64,000 nt of DNA from JBLUOA01 sp048060095 (lineage in GTDB: Bacteria; Pseudomonadota; Alphaproteobacteria; Rhodobacterales; Rhodobacteraceae). Position numbers and translations under genes: made by a program. The notes under the pieces were generated by a model, which had not been told where the DNA came from, did not search any database, and saw only the letters and a list, made by a program, of their open reading frames with translations. This document shows, in pieces, positions 17,423 to 25,172 of this stretch (position 1 is the stretch's first letter; each line of letters starts with the position of its first letter). The stretch is taken from positions 1 to 64,000 of the forward strand of contig NZ_JBLUOA010000004.1 in assembly GCF_048060095.1 (NCBI RefSeq), read 5' to 3'.

Positions 17423-18673
17423 CTATCTTGCGGTCGTCGTGCCGGTTTCCATCACGTAGTCGAGGTGACGGAAACGTTTGAGGGTAAAGGCGGACATCAA
17501 CGCATGCGGCCGACCCGTCGCCACCAGATGCGCCAGCGTCAGACCGCCCGCGGGAATGGCCTTGTAGCCGCCCCACCACCCGGCGGTGACAAATAACCCC
17601 GGCACATCGGTTTCATCCATGATTGGAGAGGCATCCTTCGCAATATCCAGATGTCCTCCCCACTGACGCATCAGCTTCAGCTTCTTGAACGAAGGAAACA
17701 GCGACAGCATTGCTGAAACGGTGTCCTCAAACACATGCTGTTTGATGTCACGCCGGAACGACTGGCCCATGTCGGGCGCGCCGCCGATGACCATCTCGCC
17801 CTTGTCGGACTGGCTAAAATAGAAGCCTGCGTCGGGGCAGTTCACGATCACATCGACCAACGGTTTGACAGGCTCCGAGACGAAAGCGGTCAGGTTCATC
17901 GTGCGCAGGGGCAGTTTCAGCCCGGCGGTCTCTGTCAGGGTCGTGGTATGACCGGAAACAGCAACCGCGACCTTCTTGGCGCGGATCATGCCGCGATTGG
18001 TCTGGACGCCTTCAATTGCGCCGTCCGTCCCCCGCACAAGACTTTCCACGGCGGTCTGCTGATGGATTTCCCCGCCCAATGCGTCAATCGCGCGGGCATA
18101 GCCCCAGGCGACCGCGTCATGGCGGTTCACGCCGGCATCCGTATGAACCATGCCGCCAATCACGGGCAGGCGCGATCTCGGCCCGCCGCCGGTCAGCGTC
18201 GGAATGCGTTTGCGAACCTCGGCCTCGGAAATCCGCTCATAAGTTGACCCGTAAATATCCATGATATGCTGGCGCCGCCGCCGATCACGCATCATGGGAT
18301 AGTTCTGGATGACATCAATCATGGTGCGCTTGGAGTGCATCATGTTGAAGTTCAGCTTTTTGGTCATCGCTTCATACAAGGCGACCGATTTGACGTAGAA
18401 GGGGATCGACTGATCCCGCATGTAGTTGGAACGGATGGTGATCGTATTGCGGGCAATATTGCCGCCGCCGAGCCACCCGCGTTCGACCACTGCGATGTTG
18501 GTGATCCCGTGTTCCTTCGCCAGATAATACGCCGTGGCCAGCCCGTGACCGCCCGCGCCGATGATCACGACGTCATAGCAGTCCTTCAACGGCGGGCTGC
18601 GCCACGCTTTGGGCCAAGTGGTGTGTCTGTTGATGCCATGACGCACCAACGCGGCGATTGAATAGTTTTGCAT
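17423..18673 (-). CDS. soxB: Sarcosine oxidase beta subunit (FAD/FMN flavoprotein)
   Basis: This 416-residue subunit carries the dinucleotide-binding motif IIGAGGHG at residues ~37-44, then a DAO-family oxidoreductase domain. The N-terminal extension (NYSIAALVRHGINRH...AWRSP) is characteristic of SoxB. It oxidises sarcosine; electrons pass to covalent FMN and oxygen, giving peroxide. It is the first gene of soxBDAG and is divergent from a LysR-type regulator. The ATG at 18673 is supported by the family N-terminus, but there is no visible ribosome binding site; an in-frame start three codons upstream is possible. Confidence 0.95.
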   Translation of the reverse strand: MQNYSIAALVRHGINRHTTWPKAWRSPPLKDCYDVVIIGAGGHGLATAYYLAKEHGITNIAVVERGWLGGGNIARNTITIRSNYMRDQSIPFYVKSVALYEAMTKKLNFNMMHSKRTMIDVIQNYPMMRDRRRRQHIMDIYGSTYERISEAEVRKRIPTLTGGGPRSRLPVIGGMVHTDAGVNRHDAVAWGYARAIDALGGEIHQQTAVESLVRGTDGAIEGVQTNRGMIRAKKVAVAVSGHTTTLTETAGLKLPLRTMNLTAFVSEPVKPLVDVIVNCPDAGFYFSQSDKGEMVIGGAPDMGQSFRRDIKQHVFEDTVSAMLSLFPSFKKLKLMRQWGGHLDIAKDASPIMDETDVPGLFVTAGWWGGYKAIPAGGLTLAHLVATGRPHALMSAFTLKRFRHLDYVMETGTTTAR

Positions 18674-18682
18674 GATAAGCAC

Positions 18683-18711
18683 ATATTTTACTATTGGTAA
18701 ACAATCGTCAA
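18683..18711 (-). promoter_or_regulatory. Candidate soxBDAG promoter with overlapping inverted repeat
   Basis: On the minus strand TTGACG (18711-18706) lies 17 bp before AAATAT (18688-18683); TAAAAT at 15 bp spacing is an alternative -10. An inverted repeat TTTAC-TATTG-GTAAA (18687-18701) overlaps the -10 region and could be an operator for the divergent LysR regulator. The predicted start of transcription would fall only a few bases before the soxB ATG, hinting at a leaderless or very short 5' end. This is motif reading only. Confidence 0.35.
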
Positions 18712-18883
18712 GCGGCCTTGGGGGCTTTCCGGCCTGGAATGGAACAATTTTTTTGTCGGGAAATCAGAGATGGAAATCGTCTTGAGTGACGGCTTTGCTG
18801 AACGCGAATAAAACCGGGGTCCTTTCGTCTTAACTGCACCCCATATTTGAACTACTGTTTGTTGAAAATGCAGGGACATGCAG

Positions 18884-19774
18884 ATGAATATTACTTTCCG
18901 GCAGGTGGATGCCTTTCGCGCTGTTGTTTCGTCTGGCAGCGTGACCGGGGCGTCGGCGCAATTGGGGGTCTCGCAACCTGCGATCAGCCGGTTGATTTCA
19001 GATCTGGAAAGCGAGGTCGGTTTTGCGCTTTTCACGCGACAGGGCAGGGTGCTTGTCCCGACGCTTGAGGGGCGGATGCTTGTGGGCGAGGTCAGGCAGG
19101 CGATTACCGGTATGGAGCATATCAAGAACGCGGCCAGTGTGATTGCCAGCTTTGGGCATACGGCGCTGCAACTTGTCACGATCCCCAGCTTTGCCGGGGG
19201 GCTGGCCCCTGACCTGATCGCGCGCTTTGCGGATGTGCATAGGCAGGTCAAGATGTGCATGGAGATCGAAGCCAATGACGATACGGTCGAATGGCTGGTG
19301 TCCCAGAGCCATGATTTCGGTCTGACGACCAGCGTGCCCAACAACCCTGCGCTGGAGCATATGCCGTTGCAGGAAGGCAGCGTTTATTGCGTGTTGCCGC
19401 AGGAGCATGAACTGGCGTCGAAATCTCAAATCGCGCCGAAGGATCTGAACGGCGCGTGCTTTGTCAGCTACATGGCCGGATCACGGTTCAGACATGACAT
19501 CGACAGCGTTTTCGAGGCGGCGGGTGTCACCCGCGAGTTGCGGTTTGAAACCCGCACGTCGGATGCGATCTGCCAACTTGTTGCGCGGGGGCTGGGGGTG
19601 TCGGTGGTGGCAACATCACATGCGATGGACGATATTCCGGGGTGCATTGCGCTTCCGTTCAAGGCCGGACTGGACATGCAGGCGGTTCTGATCTGGCCGA
19701 AGAACCGGCGTCTGTCAGCGCCCGTGCAGGATTTTCTAGAGATGATACGCAGCAGCCGGAACACCGGCGATTAA
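18884..19774 (+). CDS. LysR-family transcriptional regulator, probably of soxBDAG
   Basis: This 296-residue protein has the N-terminal LysR winged helix-turn-helix (residues ~3-60, FRQVDAFRAVVSSGSVTGAS and the SQPAISRLISDLE recognition helix). A type-2 periplasmic-binding-like effector domain follows. The ATG at 18884 is preferred over 18878 because AGGGA lies 7 bases upstream of it. It is divergent from soxB across ~200 bp, the common layout for a LysR activator and its target. The effector may be sarcosine or a related methylated amine; this is inference from position. Confidence 0.88.
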   Translation: MNITFRQVDAFRAVVSSGSVTGASAQLGVSQPAISRLISDLESEVGFALFTRQGRVLVPTLEGRMLVGEVRQAITGMEHIKNAASVIASFGHTALQLVTIPSFAGGLAPDLIARFADVHRQVKMCMEIEANDDTVEWLVSQSHDFGLTTSVPNNPALEHMPLQEGSVYCVLPQEHELASKSQIAPKDLNGACFVSYMAGSRFRHDIDSVFEAAGVTRELRFETRTSDAICQLVARGLGVSVVATSHAMDDIPGCIALPFKAGLDMQAVLIWPKNRRLSAPVQDFLEMIRSSRNTGD

Positions 19775-20043
19775 CGCAGTTGCTTAATGTTCAACGGGCC
19801 TCAATATAAGGCTTCGCAAATCGTACTCTGGTTCGGGATGTTTCACCATCTGCCACGGGAAGGGGCAATAGATGTCTGCATGGATCGATATGCTCTCGGA
19901 TGAGGGCGCCGATGCTCCGCACTGAAAAGCGCACCCGCTTGCGGGGCAAGATGGATGACGTCGAGTTGATTCACGGTTTTGCCGACGTGCGCAGCGACCG
20001 GTTTGGATTTCTGTCCGTTCGGGCAGAGAGACCTTAGCGCTTC
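19775..20043. other. Intergenic stretch with possible gene remnant
   Basis: This 269-bp gap between the LysR and MATE genes has no confident gene. Two short frames have coding-like composition: a 17-codon frame from 19872 with ATG after a GGGGCAATAG leader, and a 41-codon frame at 19912-20037. Neither resembles a family I can name. They could be pieces of a decayed gene or chance frames. The promoter of the MATE gene must also lie here, but I cannot place it. Confidence 0.35.
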
Positions 20044-21435
20044 ATGGCAAGTCCTCTGGATCTCGATCTGACAACAGGGTCAATTGCCACACATTTTCGG
20101 GTGCTAGCGGTGCCCGCCGCCTTGGGCATGTTGTTCAACACTCTCTACAACGTCGTGGATATGTTCTTTGCCGGATTGCTGTCCACAAGCGCGCAGGCTG
20201 GGTTGGCGCTCGGGTATCAGGCATTTTATATCGCCTTGTCGGTCGGTGTCGGCTTGGGCGCGGCGATGGGGGCGCTCGTCGGCAATGCGCTTGGCGGAGG
20301 GCAGAGAAAAAGTGCGAGACGAGTGGCCGCACAGGGCATGTGCTTTGGCCTGGTTGCCGCGGTGCTGCTTGCAATCGCCGGACTCTGGTATGGGCCGTCG
20401 ACCATCAGGCTTGTGAGCGAACCGGGCGCATATCGGGACGCGGGGATAAGATATTTCCAAGTCCTGTCCTTCGCATTGCCCGCCTTCCTGCTTGCGTTTG
20501 CATGTAACGGTATCCTGCAAGCGCACGGGGATAGCAGATCATTGCAGCGCGCCCTGCTGGTCGCGTTTTTCGCCAATATTGGCCTCAACCCCCTGATGAT
20601 CTACGGCATACCGGGTGTGATCCCCGGTCTGGGCTTTGACGGGTTGGCGGCGTCAACGGTGCTTAGCCAGTCGGGCGTGATGATCTATATGATCGTTCAG
20701 GTCCTGCGGCGTCGTAATATGGCCCGTATCAGGGCCGCGCATTTCGCCCCTCGGATTTACCAGTTCCGACAAATCGGCCTGCAGACATTGCCAACGGCTG
20801 TTTCCATGCTCGTGATGTTCCTGTCGGGCTTTGTCATGCAATACGCATTGAAAGGTTTTGGAGAGCACGCCGTCGCAGGCTATGGCGTCGCCATCAGGCT
20901 TGAACAGATCCTGTTGCTGCCCATTCTCGGCGTGACCGGCGCGTTGCTGCCCATTATCGCGCAGAACTTTGGGGCGCGTCAGTATGGCCGCGTGCGGGAG
21001 TCGGTGTATTTCTGCTGGAAGGTGGGTTTGGTGATGGCGGCCATTTCCTGTCCGATCCTGTGGATTTTCGGTGAGCAGTTCCTGAGACTGTTTTCCGACG
21101 ATCCAGAGGTGATCCGCGTGGGCGTCGCCTATTTGCGTGTGGATAGTCTGCTATTGCCCGCCTACATGATGTTGTTTTCAATCAATTCGCTTCTGCAGGC
21201 TTTGAAACGGCCCATCTGGACGGTCTGGATCAGCCTGTATCGGCAGGGATTTGGCATCGCGTTCTTTGTCTGGGTGTTTGTCGGGCTTTGGGGCTTTGAC
21301 GAATATGGTGTCTGGTTCGGTGTCGCCTGCGCGGTTCTGAGTGGTCTGGCGGTAGCGCTGTGGATCGCCACCGTGATTACCCGTAAGGAAATCGGTGGAT
21401 TGTGGCGGCTGGGTTCAGTGCAGATGGTGCCTTAA
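20044..21435 (+). CDS. MATE-family multidrug/metabolite efflux transporter
   Basis: A 463-residue polytopic membrane protein with about 12 hydrophobic segments arranged as two similar halves, as in MATE exporters. The first helix region (ALGMLFNTLYNVVDMFFAGLLS) and the GLGAAMGALVGNALGGG segment are typical. MATE proteins export organic cations or drugs in exchange for Na+ or H+. It is followed convergently by an amidase gene, with a 4-bp overlap of the 3' ends (21432-21435). The substrate cannot be predicted from sequence. Confidence 0.9.
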   Translation: MASPLDLDLTTGSIATHFRVLAVPAALGMLFNTLYNVVDMFFAGLLSTSAQAGLALGYQAFYIALSVGVGLGAAMGALVGNALGGGQRKSARRVAAQGMCFGLVAAVLLAIAGLWYGPSTIRLVSEPGAYRDAGIRYFQVLSFALPAFLLAFACNGILQAHGDSRSLQRALLVAFFANIGLNPLMIYGIPGVIPGLGFDGLAASTVLSQSGVMIYMIVQVLRRRNMARIRAAHFAPRIYQFRQIGLQTLPTAVSMLVMFLSGFVMQYALKGFGEHAVAGYGVAIRLEQILLLPILGVTGALLPIIAQNFGARQYGRVRESVYFCWKVGLVMAAISCPILWIFGEQFLRLFSDDPEVIRVGVAYLRVDSLLLPAYMMLFSINSLLQALKRPIWTVWISLYRQGFGIAFFVWVFVGLWGFDEYGVWFGVACAVLSGLAVALWIATVITRKEIGGLWRLGSVQMVP

Positions 21436-22724
21436 AACGGGCAAGCGGCAAACGCGCGCTCGGCCCTCTCGGCCACGGCCAAAAGATGCGCGTCATCCCC
21501 CCGCCTTGCGATCAATTGTATTCCCAGAGGCAGCCCTGTTCCCGTTTTCCCATAGGGCAGCGCCACGGTCGGAACTTGCAGCAGGTTCCACATCCGCGAA
21601 AACAGTGGATCGCCAGTTGCCGCCAATCCATGCGGCGCCGGTCCCGGGGCGGACGGGACCAGCAGGGCATCCACATCGCCCATCAGGGCATTCAGCAGGG
21701 TGTTTGCCCGCTCACGCGTCCGAAGCGCCTGCTGATAGCTGCGTTCATCAACCGCTTGGCCCGCACGGACCAGCGCGGCAAACTGGGGGCTGATGTCGTC
21801 GGGATATTGGTCAAACTCTGCAGCCCGCGTGTGCGCGGTTTCATATCCCATGACGGTGATCTGGGCTTCTGTCAGCGCCGCGAAAATGTCTGGGTGGGCG
21901 ATGTCGCCGACCTCGGCGCCCTGAGTTTCGAGCGCGGTCATGGCCCTAACGCAGACATCGCGCATCTCAAGACTGCCGTCCTGCCAATGTGGCCCGCGCA
22001 TCAGACTGATCCGGGGTGGGGCGTCTTCAAACGCCGGGGGCGGGGGCAGGCGTTGGCCGCTCAAGACTTCGGTGGCAAGCGACAGGTCCGCAACGCCGCG
22101 TGCCAGAACGCCCAGCGTATCCAGTGCAGGCGACAGGCCCATGACACCCGCCAAAGGAAAGCCACCAAGCGTCGGGCGAAACGCCGCCACGCCGCAATAG
22201 GCGGCAGGCCGGATCAGCGATGCTGCGGTTTGCGAGCCCAGACCAAGCGGTGCCATATGGTCCGCCACAGCGGCCGCCGAGCCGGAAGAGGACCCGCCGG
22301 GTGTGTGGTCCAGATGATGAGGATTGGCCGTCTTGCCGGGTCGGAAATAGGCGAACTCCGTGGTGACGGTCTTGCCAATCGGCACGGCACCAGCGGCGAT
22401 CAGCGCCTCCACACAAGCGGCGTTTCTTGTGGGTTGCCGCGTATCGTAGGGGGCAAAGCCCCAGCCTGTCGGCATGTCTGCCGTGTCGATAATGTCCTTG
22501 GTAACAAAGGGTACGCCGTGCAGCGGCCCGGTTGGTGGCTGTCTGTCTGCACGCTGCGCGCGGGCCATCGCGGCATCCGCGTCAAGGTATTGAAACGCGC
22601 CCACCTCTGCTTCTCGGGCGGCGATCCGATCCAGATGGGCCGTCATTACATCGCTGGGTGTTGTGCGCCCCTCGCGGATATGGCACGCAATTTCGGTCGC
22701 GCTGAGTTCGTTGAGCGGAGTCAT
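21432..22724 (-). CDS. Amidase (amidase signature family)
   Basis: This 430-residue amidase-signature hydrolase has the Ser-cisSer-Lys triad: K76 (VPFVTKD), the GGSSSGSAAAV loop at 143-153 and the nucleophile region SQTAASLIRPA with S169. Family members cleave carboxamides, ureas such as allophanate, or Glu-tRNA amides. It is the last gene of the minus-strand operon that begins with the aldehyde dehydrogenase at 28024, and its ATG overlaps the DUF1116 stop. The operon context suggests hydrolysis of a small amide intermediate. GatA is unlikely because no gatB or gatC is present. Confidence 0.88.
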   Translation of the reverse strand: MTPLNELSATEIACHIREGRTTPSDVMTAHLDRIAAREAEVGAFQYLDADAAMARAQRADRQPPTGPLHGVPFVTKDIIDTADMPTGWGFAPYDTRQPTRNAACVEALIAAGAVPIGKTVTTEFAYFRPGKTANPHHLDHTPGGSSSGSAAAVADHMAPLGLGSQTAASLIRPAAYCGVAAFRPTLGGFPLAGVMGLSPALDTLGVLARGVADLSLATEVLSGQRLPPPPAFEDAPPRISLMRGPHWQDGSLEMRDVCVRAMTALETQGAEVGDIAHPDIFAALTEAQITVMGYETAHTRAAEFDQYPDDISPQFAALVRAGQAVDERSYQQALRTRERANTLLNALMGDVDALLVPSAPGPAPHGLAATGDPLFSRMWNLLQVPTVALPYGKTGTGLPLGIQLIARRGDDAHLLAVAERAERAFAACPF

Positions 22725-23914
22725 TTTGACAAGGCGGCAAGTGCATCGGCGAAGGGGGCGACTGGCATGTCGTAAATCCCGCCGCCGAGCCGCCCGGCAT
22801 GCCCCTCGCGGTCGAGAATGCCCAAGCCGATGACCGGACCCGCACCCTGAGCGACCGCCCCGCGCGCCGTGCTGCCCAAACGGATATCGAGCGCACCGAA
22901 ATAGGGATGTGCCCCCACTGACAACCCCGATGTGCGGGCTTGCGCGTCTTCAGGCAGAAAAGCCCCTAGCCCGGCCTTTTGTTCGGGGCTGAGATCAATG
23001 GCCATGGCGCCAAGGCCAAAGGCCTCGACCACGGCGCTATCACCAATTGCACCCAGGGCACGGTCTTGGGGTAGGTCCACATCGAATGTGCCTTTCGGCG
23101 GTCTGGCGGGCGTCGTGAACCACTGGCCCGGTAGGCCGGAGATCTGAATGCCGACCTCGCGCCCGTTGCCACCGGCGGCGGTGACAAAGCTCGATCCGTC
23201 AATGCCCTCGGCCAGTTTCATCATGCATTTTGTCGCCGCCATCCACAGGTTCAGGAACAGCGAAGGCGAGGTCGCCATGAAGTCCAGCACGTCCTCATCC
23301 GTGATCCCGCCCGGTGTGCGGTCCTTCAACTCGTGGATCAGCGCCTGTGCCGCCACAGGCGTGCGGCCATGGCAATCGTCTCCGCCCATCAGCCCGACGA
23401 CGGCCAGTGGCACCAGCGCAATCCCTTCGGCCAATCCCGCCTGTAGCACATCCAGAAAGCGGGTATTGAGCCAGCGAATGTGATCCAGCACCGCCTCCGA
23501 CCGCAGGCCAAGCCGCATCGCGGGGCGCGATCCGCCATTGATGGGCGCATAAACCCGCTGCGTCCCGCGCCAGGCATCGTAGATCGTGTGCAGCGGCATG
23601 GAGGCGGACACCACAGCGGCCAAAGGCGTGACAATGTCGTGATCCTGTGCCGGTTGCAGCACGATTTCACCCGACAGGATCATCGCCTCGGCCTGATCGA
23701 AATCCTTAGCCAACCCTTCGAACACGGCGGCCACGCAACATGAATTGAGGATCGGTTCGGTGATCATGTCGAACGCATCAAAGGCGGGCCCGGCGTGTAG
23801 CAAGACGTTTTCAGGCAGGTCCACCGCATCCGCCGCTGTGTTGAACCGATTCCACACCGGCTGCGCCACCATCGCCCGGTCAAAGGCAAATTGATCTGCG
23901 GGATGCAGTGTCAT
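22721..23914 (-). CDS. DUF1116 family protein (AllG/YlbE-like)
   Basis: A 397-residue protein that I assign to DUF1116, the family of E. coli YlbE (AllG), which works with FdrA and YlbF in oxamate carbamoyl transfer. Recognisable features are GLMGGDDCHGRTPVAA, the AATKCMMKLAEG segment and an AAGGNGREVGIQISGLPGQW core split by glycines. Here FdrA and YlbF homologues are absent. The start at 23914 has GGAGG five bases upstream and overlaps the stop of the preceding gene (ATGA). Its role is unknown; with the amidase downstream it may handle a carbamoyl or amide intermediate. Confidence 0.75.
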   Translation of the reverse strand: MTLHPADQFAFDRAMVAQPVWNRFNTAADAVDLPENVLLHAGPAFDAFDMITEPILNSCCVAAVFEGLAKDFDQAEAMILSGEIVLQPAQDHDIVTPLAAVVSASMPLHTIYDAWRGTQRVYAPINGGSRPAMRLGLRSEAVLDHIRWLNTRFLDVLQAGLAEGIALVPLAVVGLMGGDDCHGRTPVAAQALIHELKDRTPGGITDEDVLDFMATSPSLFLNLWMAATKCMMKLAEGIDGSSFVTAAGGNGREVGIQISGLPGQWFTTPARPPKGTFDVDLPQDRALGAIGDSAVVEAFGLGAMAIDLSPEQKAGLGAFLPEDAQARTSGLSVGAHPYFGALDIRLGSTARGAVAQGAGPVIGLGILDREGHAGRLGGGIYDMPVAPFADALAALSK

Positions 23915-24537
23915 GTTTCCTCCGGCGGGATGACCCATGTTTCGCAGAAGTAGAGGAATGCCGTCGTCGTCTCAAAACCGGCCTGCACGCGCTGGCCGAT
24001 TTCGCCCGGCAAGGCCCGACCGTTGACGATGATCTGTGCAGACTGCGCGGGAACCAACAGGGTGAACATCGTATGTTCGCCCGTGCCGACTTGGTCCGGG
24101 GTCAGCTCAAGCGCGCGGGGCGGTTCAAGCTCTTCCCAGACCAGTTCCACGGTTAGGCCCGCCGCACTGATCGTTTCGGCATATCGATGCCCCATCGGAT
24201 CGCCGGAACTGCGCACGACCTGAGCCGCGACCTCGGGTAGAGTAGCAAAGGCCGGCGCATTGGCGAAGGCCGTCAGCTTGCCGATGAAATTTTCCTTGAG
24301 GTAGGCGGTCAGCGCGGCGTTGTCGCTGAGGATGACATTGGGCGCCTCTGCCGCGCCCTCGACCGCGCCGGGCGTGCCATAGAGAAGCAGCACCTGACCC
24401 TGACCGACGGGCGACCACGCAACGCGGAAAAACAGCGCCATGGCCGAGAAATCGCCATTCGCGTCCTTCAGCAGAATGCCGGGGTTTTCGCCCGTCCAAT
24501 CGACGACGCCGGGGGTGACTGGTTCGTTCAATGGCAT
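23911..24537 (-). CDS. Protein of unknown function, paralogue B of a tandem pair
   Basis: I do not recognise the family. This 208-residue soluble-looking protein has no signal peptide or membrane segment. It is clearly related to the next gene upstream: both have WxGENPGIxLK near the start, LFFRVA, PNxIxxDN, RYxET, EH-M, NGxALPG and a C-terminal TAFLxFxETWV in the same order. It starts on the last base of its paralogue (TGATG) and overlaps the DUF1116 gene by ATGA. Co-translation with a Rieske oxygenase suggests an accessory or catalytic part of the same pathway, perhaps as a heteromer with its paralogue. Confidence 0.8.
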   Translation of the reverse strand: MPLNEPVTPGVVDWTGENPGILLKDANGDFSAMALFFRVAWSPVGQGQVLLLYGTPGAVEGAAEAPNVILSDNAALTAYLKENFIGKLTAFANAPAFATLPEVAAQVVRSSGDPMGHRYAETISAAGLTVELVWEELEPPRALELTPDQVGTGEHTMFTLLVPAQSAQIIVNGRALPGEIGQRVQAGFETTTAFLYFCETWVIPPEET

Positions 24538-25172
24538 CAGGCGGCTCCCTTGTTTGCAGGGGTGACCCATGTCTCGGAAAAGGCAAGAAACGCGGTGGAC
24601 ATGGTACGGCCAAAGAATTGGCGATCCGCCACCTGACCGGGCAAGGCTGTGCCGTTGATCCTGATTTCGGCCTTTTTCGCCTCAAGAAACACCGAATACA
24701 TCTCATGTTCCTTGGTGGCGGAGTTCTCCGCCGTCACCTCGACCGGCAGGGGTGGTCCCATGTCCTGCCAGATCATCTCAAGCGTCACGCCAGACCCGCG
24801 CAGGGTTTCGCTGTAGCGCGCCTTCAAATCGCCGGGGCGCTTTTCCACCGCATCGCAGTCCAGCCACGTCATCGCGCCAAGGCCCGCCTTGCCGATGAAG
24901 GTGGGCATCTTTGTGACCCAGCCGTCGACGATCCAGCGCATCATACGTTGATTGTCGGTCATGATGAGGTTGGGAACATGAGGCCAGCCGCGCGCCTCAT
25001 CCGGTGCGCCCAGTACGATGGCCGCGTGACCACGCCCGTAAGACGAGAGCGCAACGCGAAAGAACAGGGCCAGCGTGTCATACTGCGCGGATGCCGGATC
25101 GGTCTTGAGGTAGATGCCCGGATTTTCGCCGGCCCATTCGACCCGCCCGGGATTGTGAGAAATGCGTTTCAT
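24537..25172 (-). CDS. Protein of unknown function, paralogue A of a tandem pair
   Basis: A 211-residue protein of a family I cannot name, paralogous to the downstream gene. Shared landmarks are WAGENPGIYLK near residue 13, ALFFRVA, PNLIMTDN, RYSETLRG, KEHEMY, INGTALPGQV and TAFLAFSETWV at the C-terminus. No signal peptide, cysteine cluster or membrane segment is seen. Its start overlaps the Rieske oxygenase stop by 4 bp, implying coupled translation. Conservation of aromatic and acidic residues (W, E, D, R) in both copies suggests a ligand-binding or enzymatic fold rather than decay. Confidence 0.8.
   Translation of the reverse strand: MKRISHNPGRVEWAGENPGIYLKTDPASAQYDTLALFFRVALSSYGRGHAAIVLGAPDEARGWPHVPNLIMTDNQRMMRWIVDGWVTKMPTFIGKAGLGAMTWLDCDAVEKRPGDLKARYSETLRGSGVTLEMIWQDMGPPLPVEVTAENSATKEHEMYSVFLEAKKAEIRINGTALPGQVADRQFFGRTMSTAFLAFSETWVTPANKGAA

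Noticed and set aside
21432..22724. GatA subunit of the tRNA amidotransferase
   Set aside because: No gatB or gatC neighbour; the gene is the last member of a catabolic operon and shorter than GatA.
21402..22775. 457-codon open frame on the plus strand opposite the amidase
   Set aside because: It is an antisense shadow of the amidase gene, rich in Arg, Gly and Cys and without known motifs.
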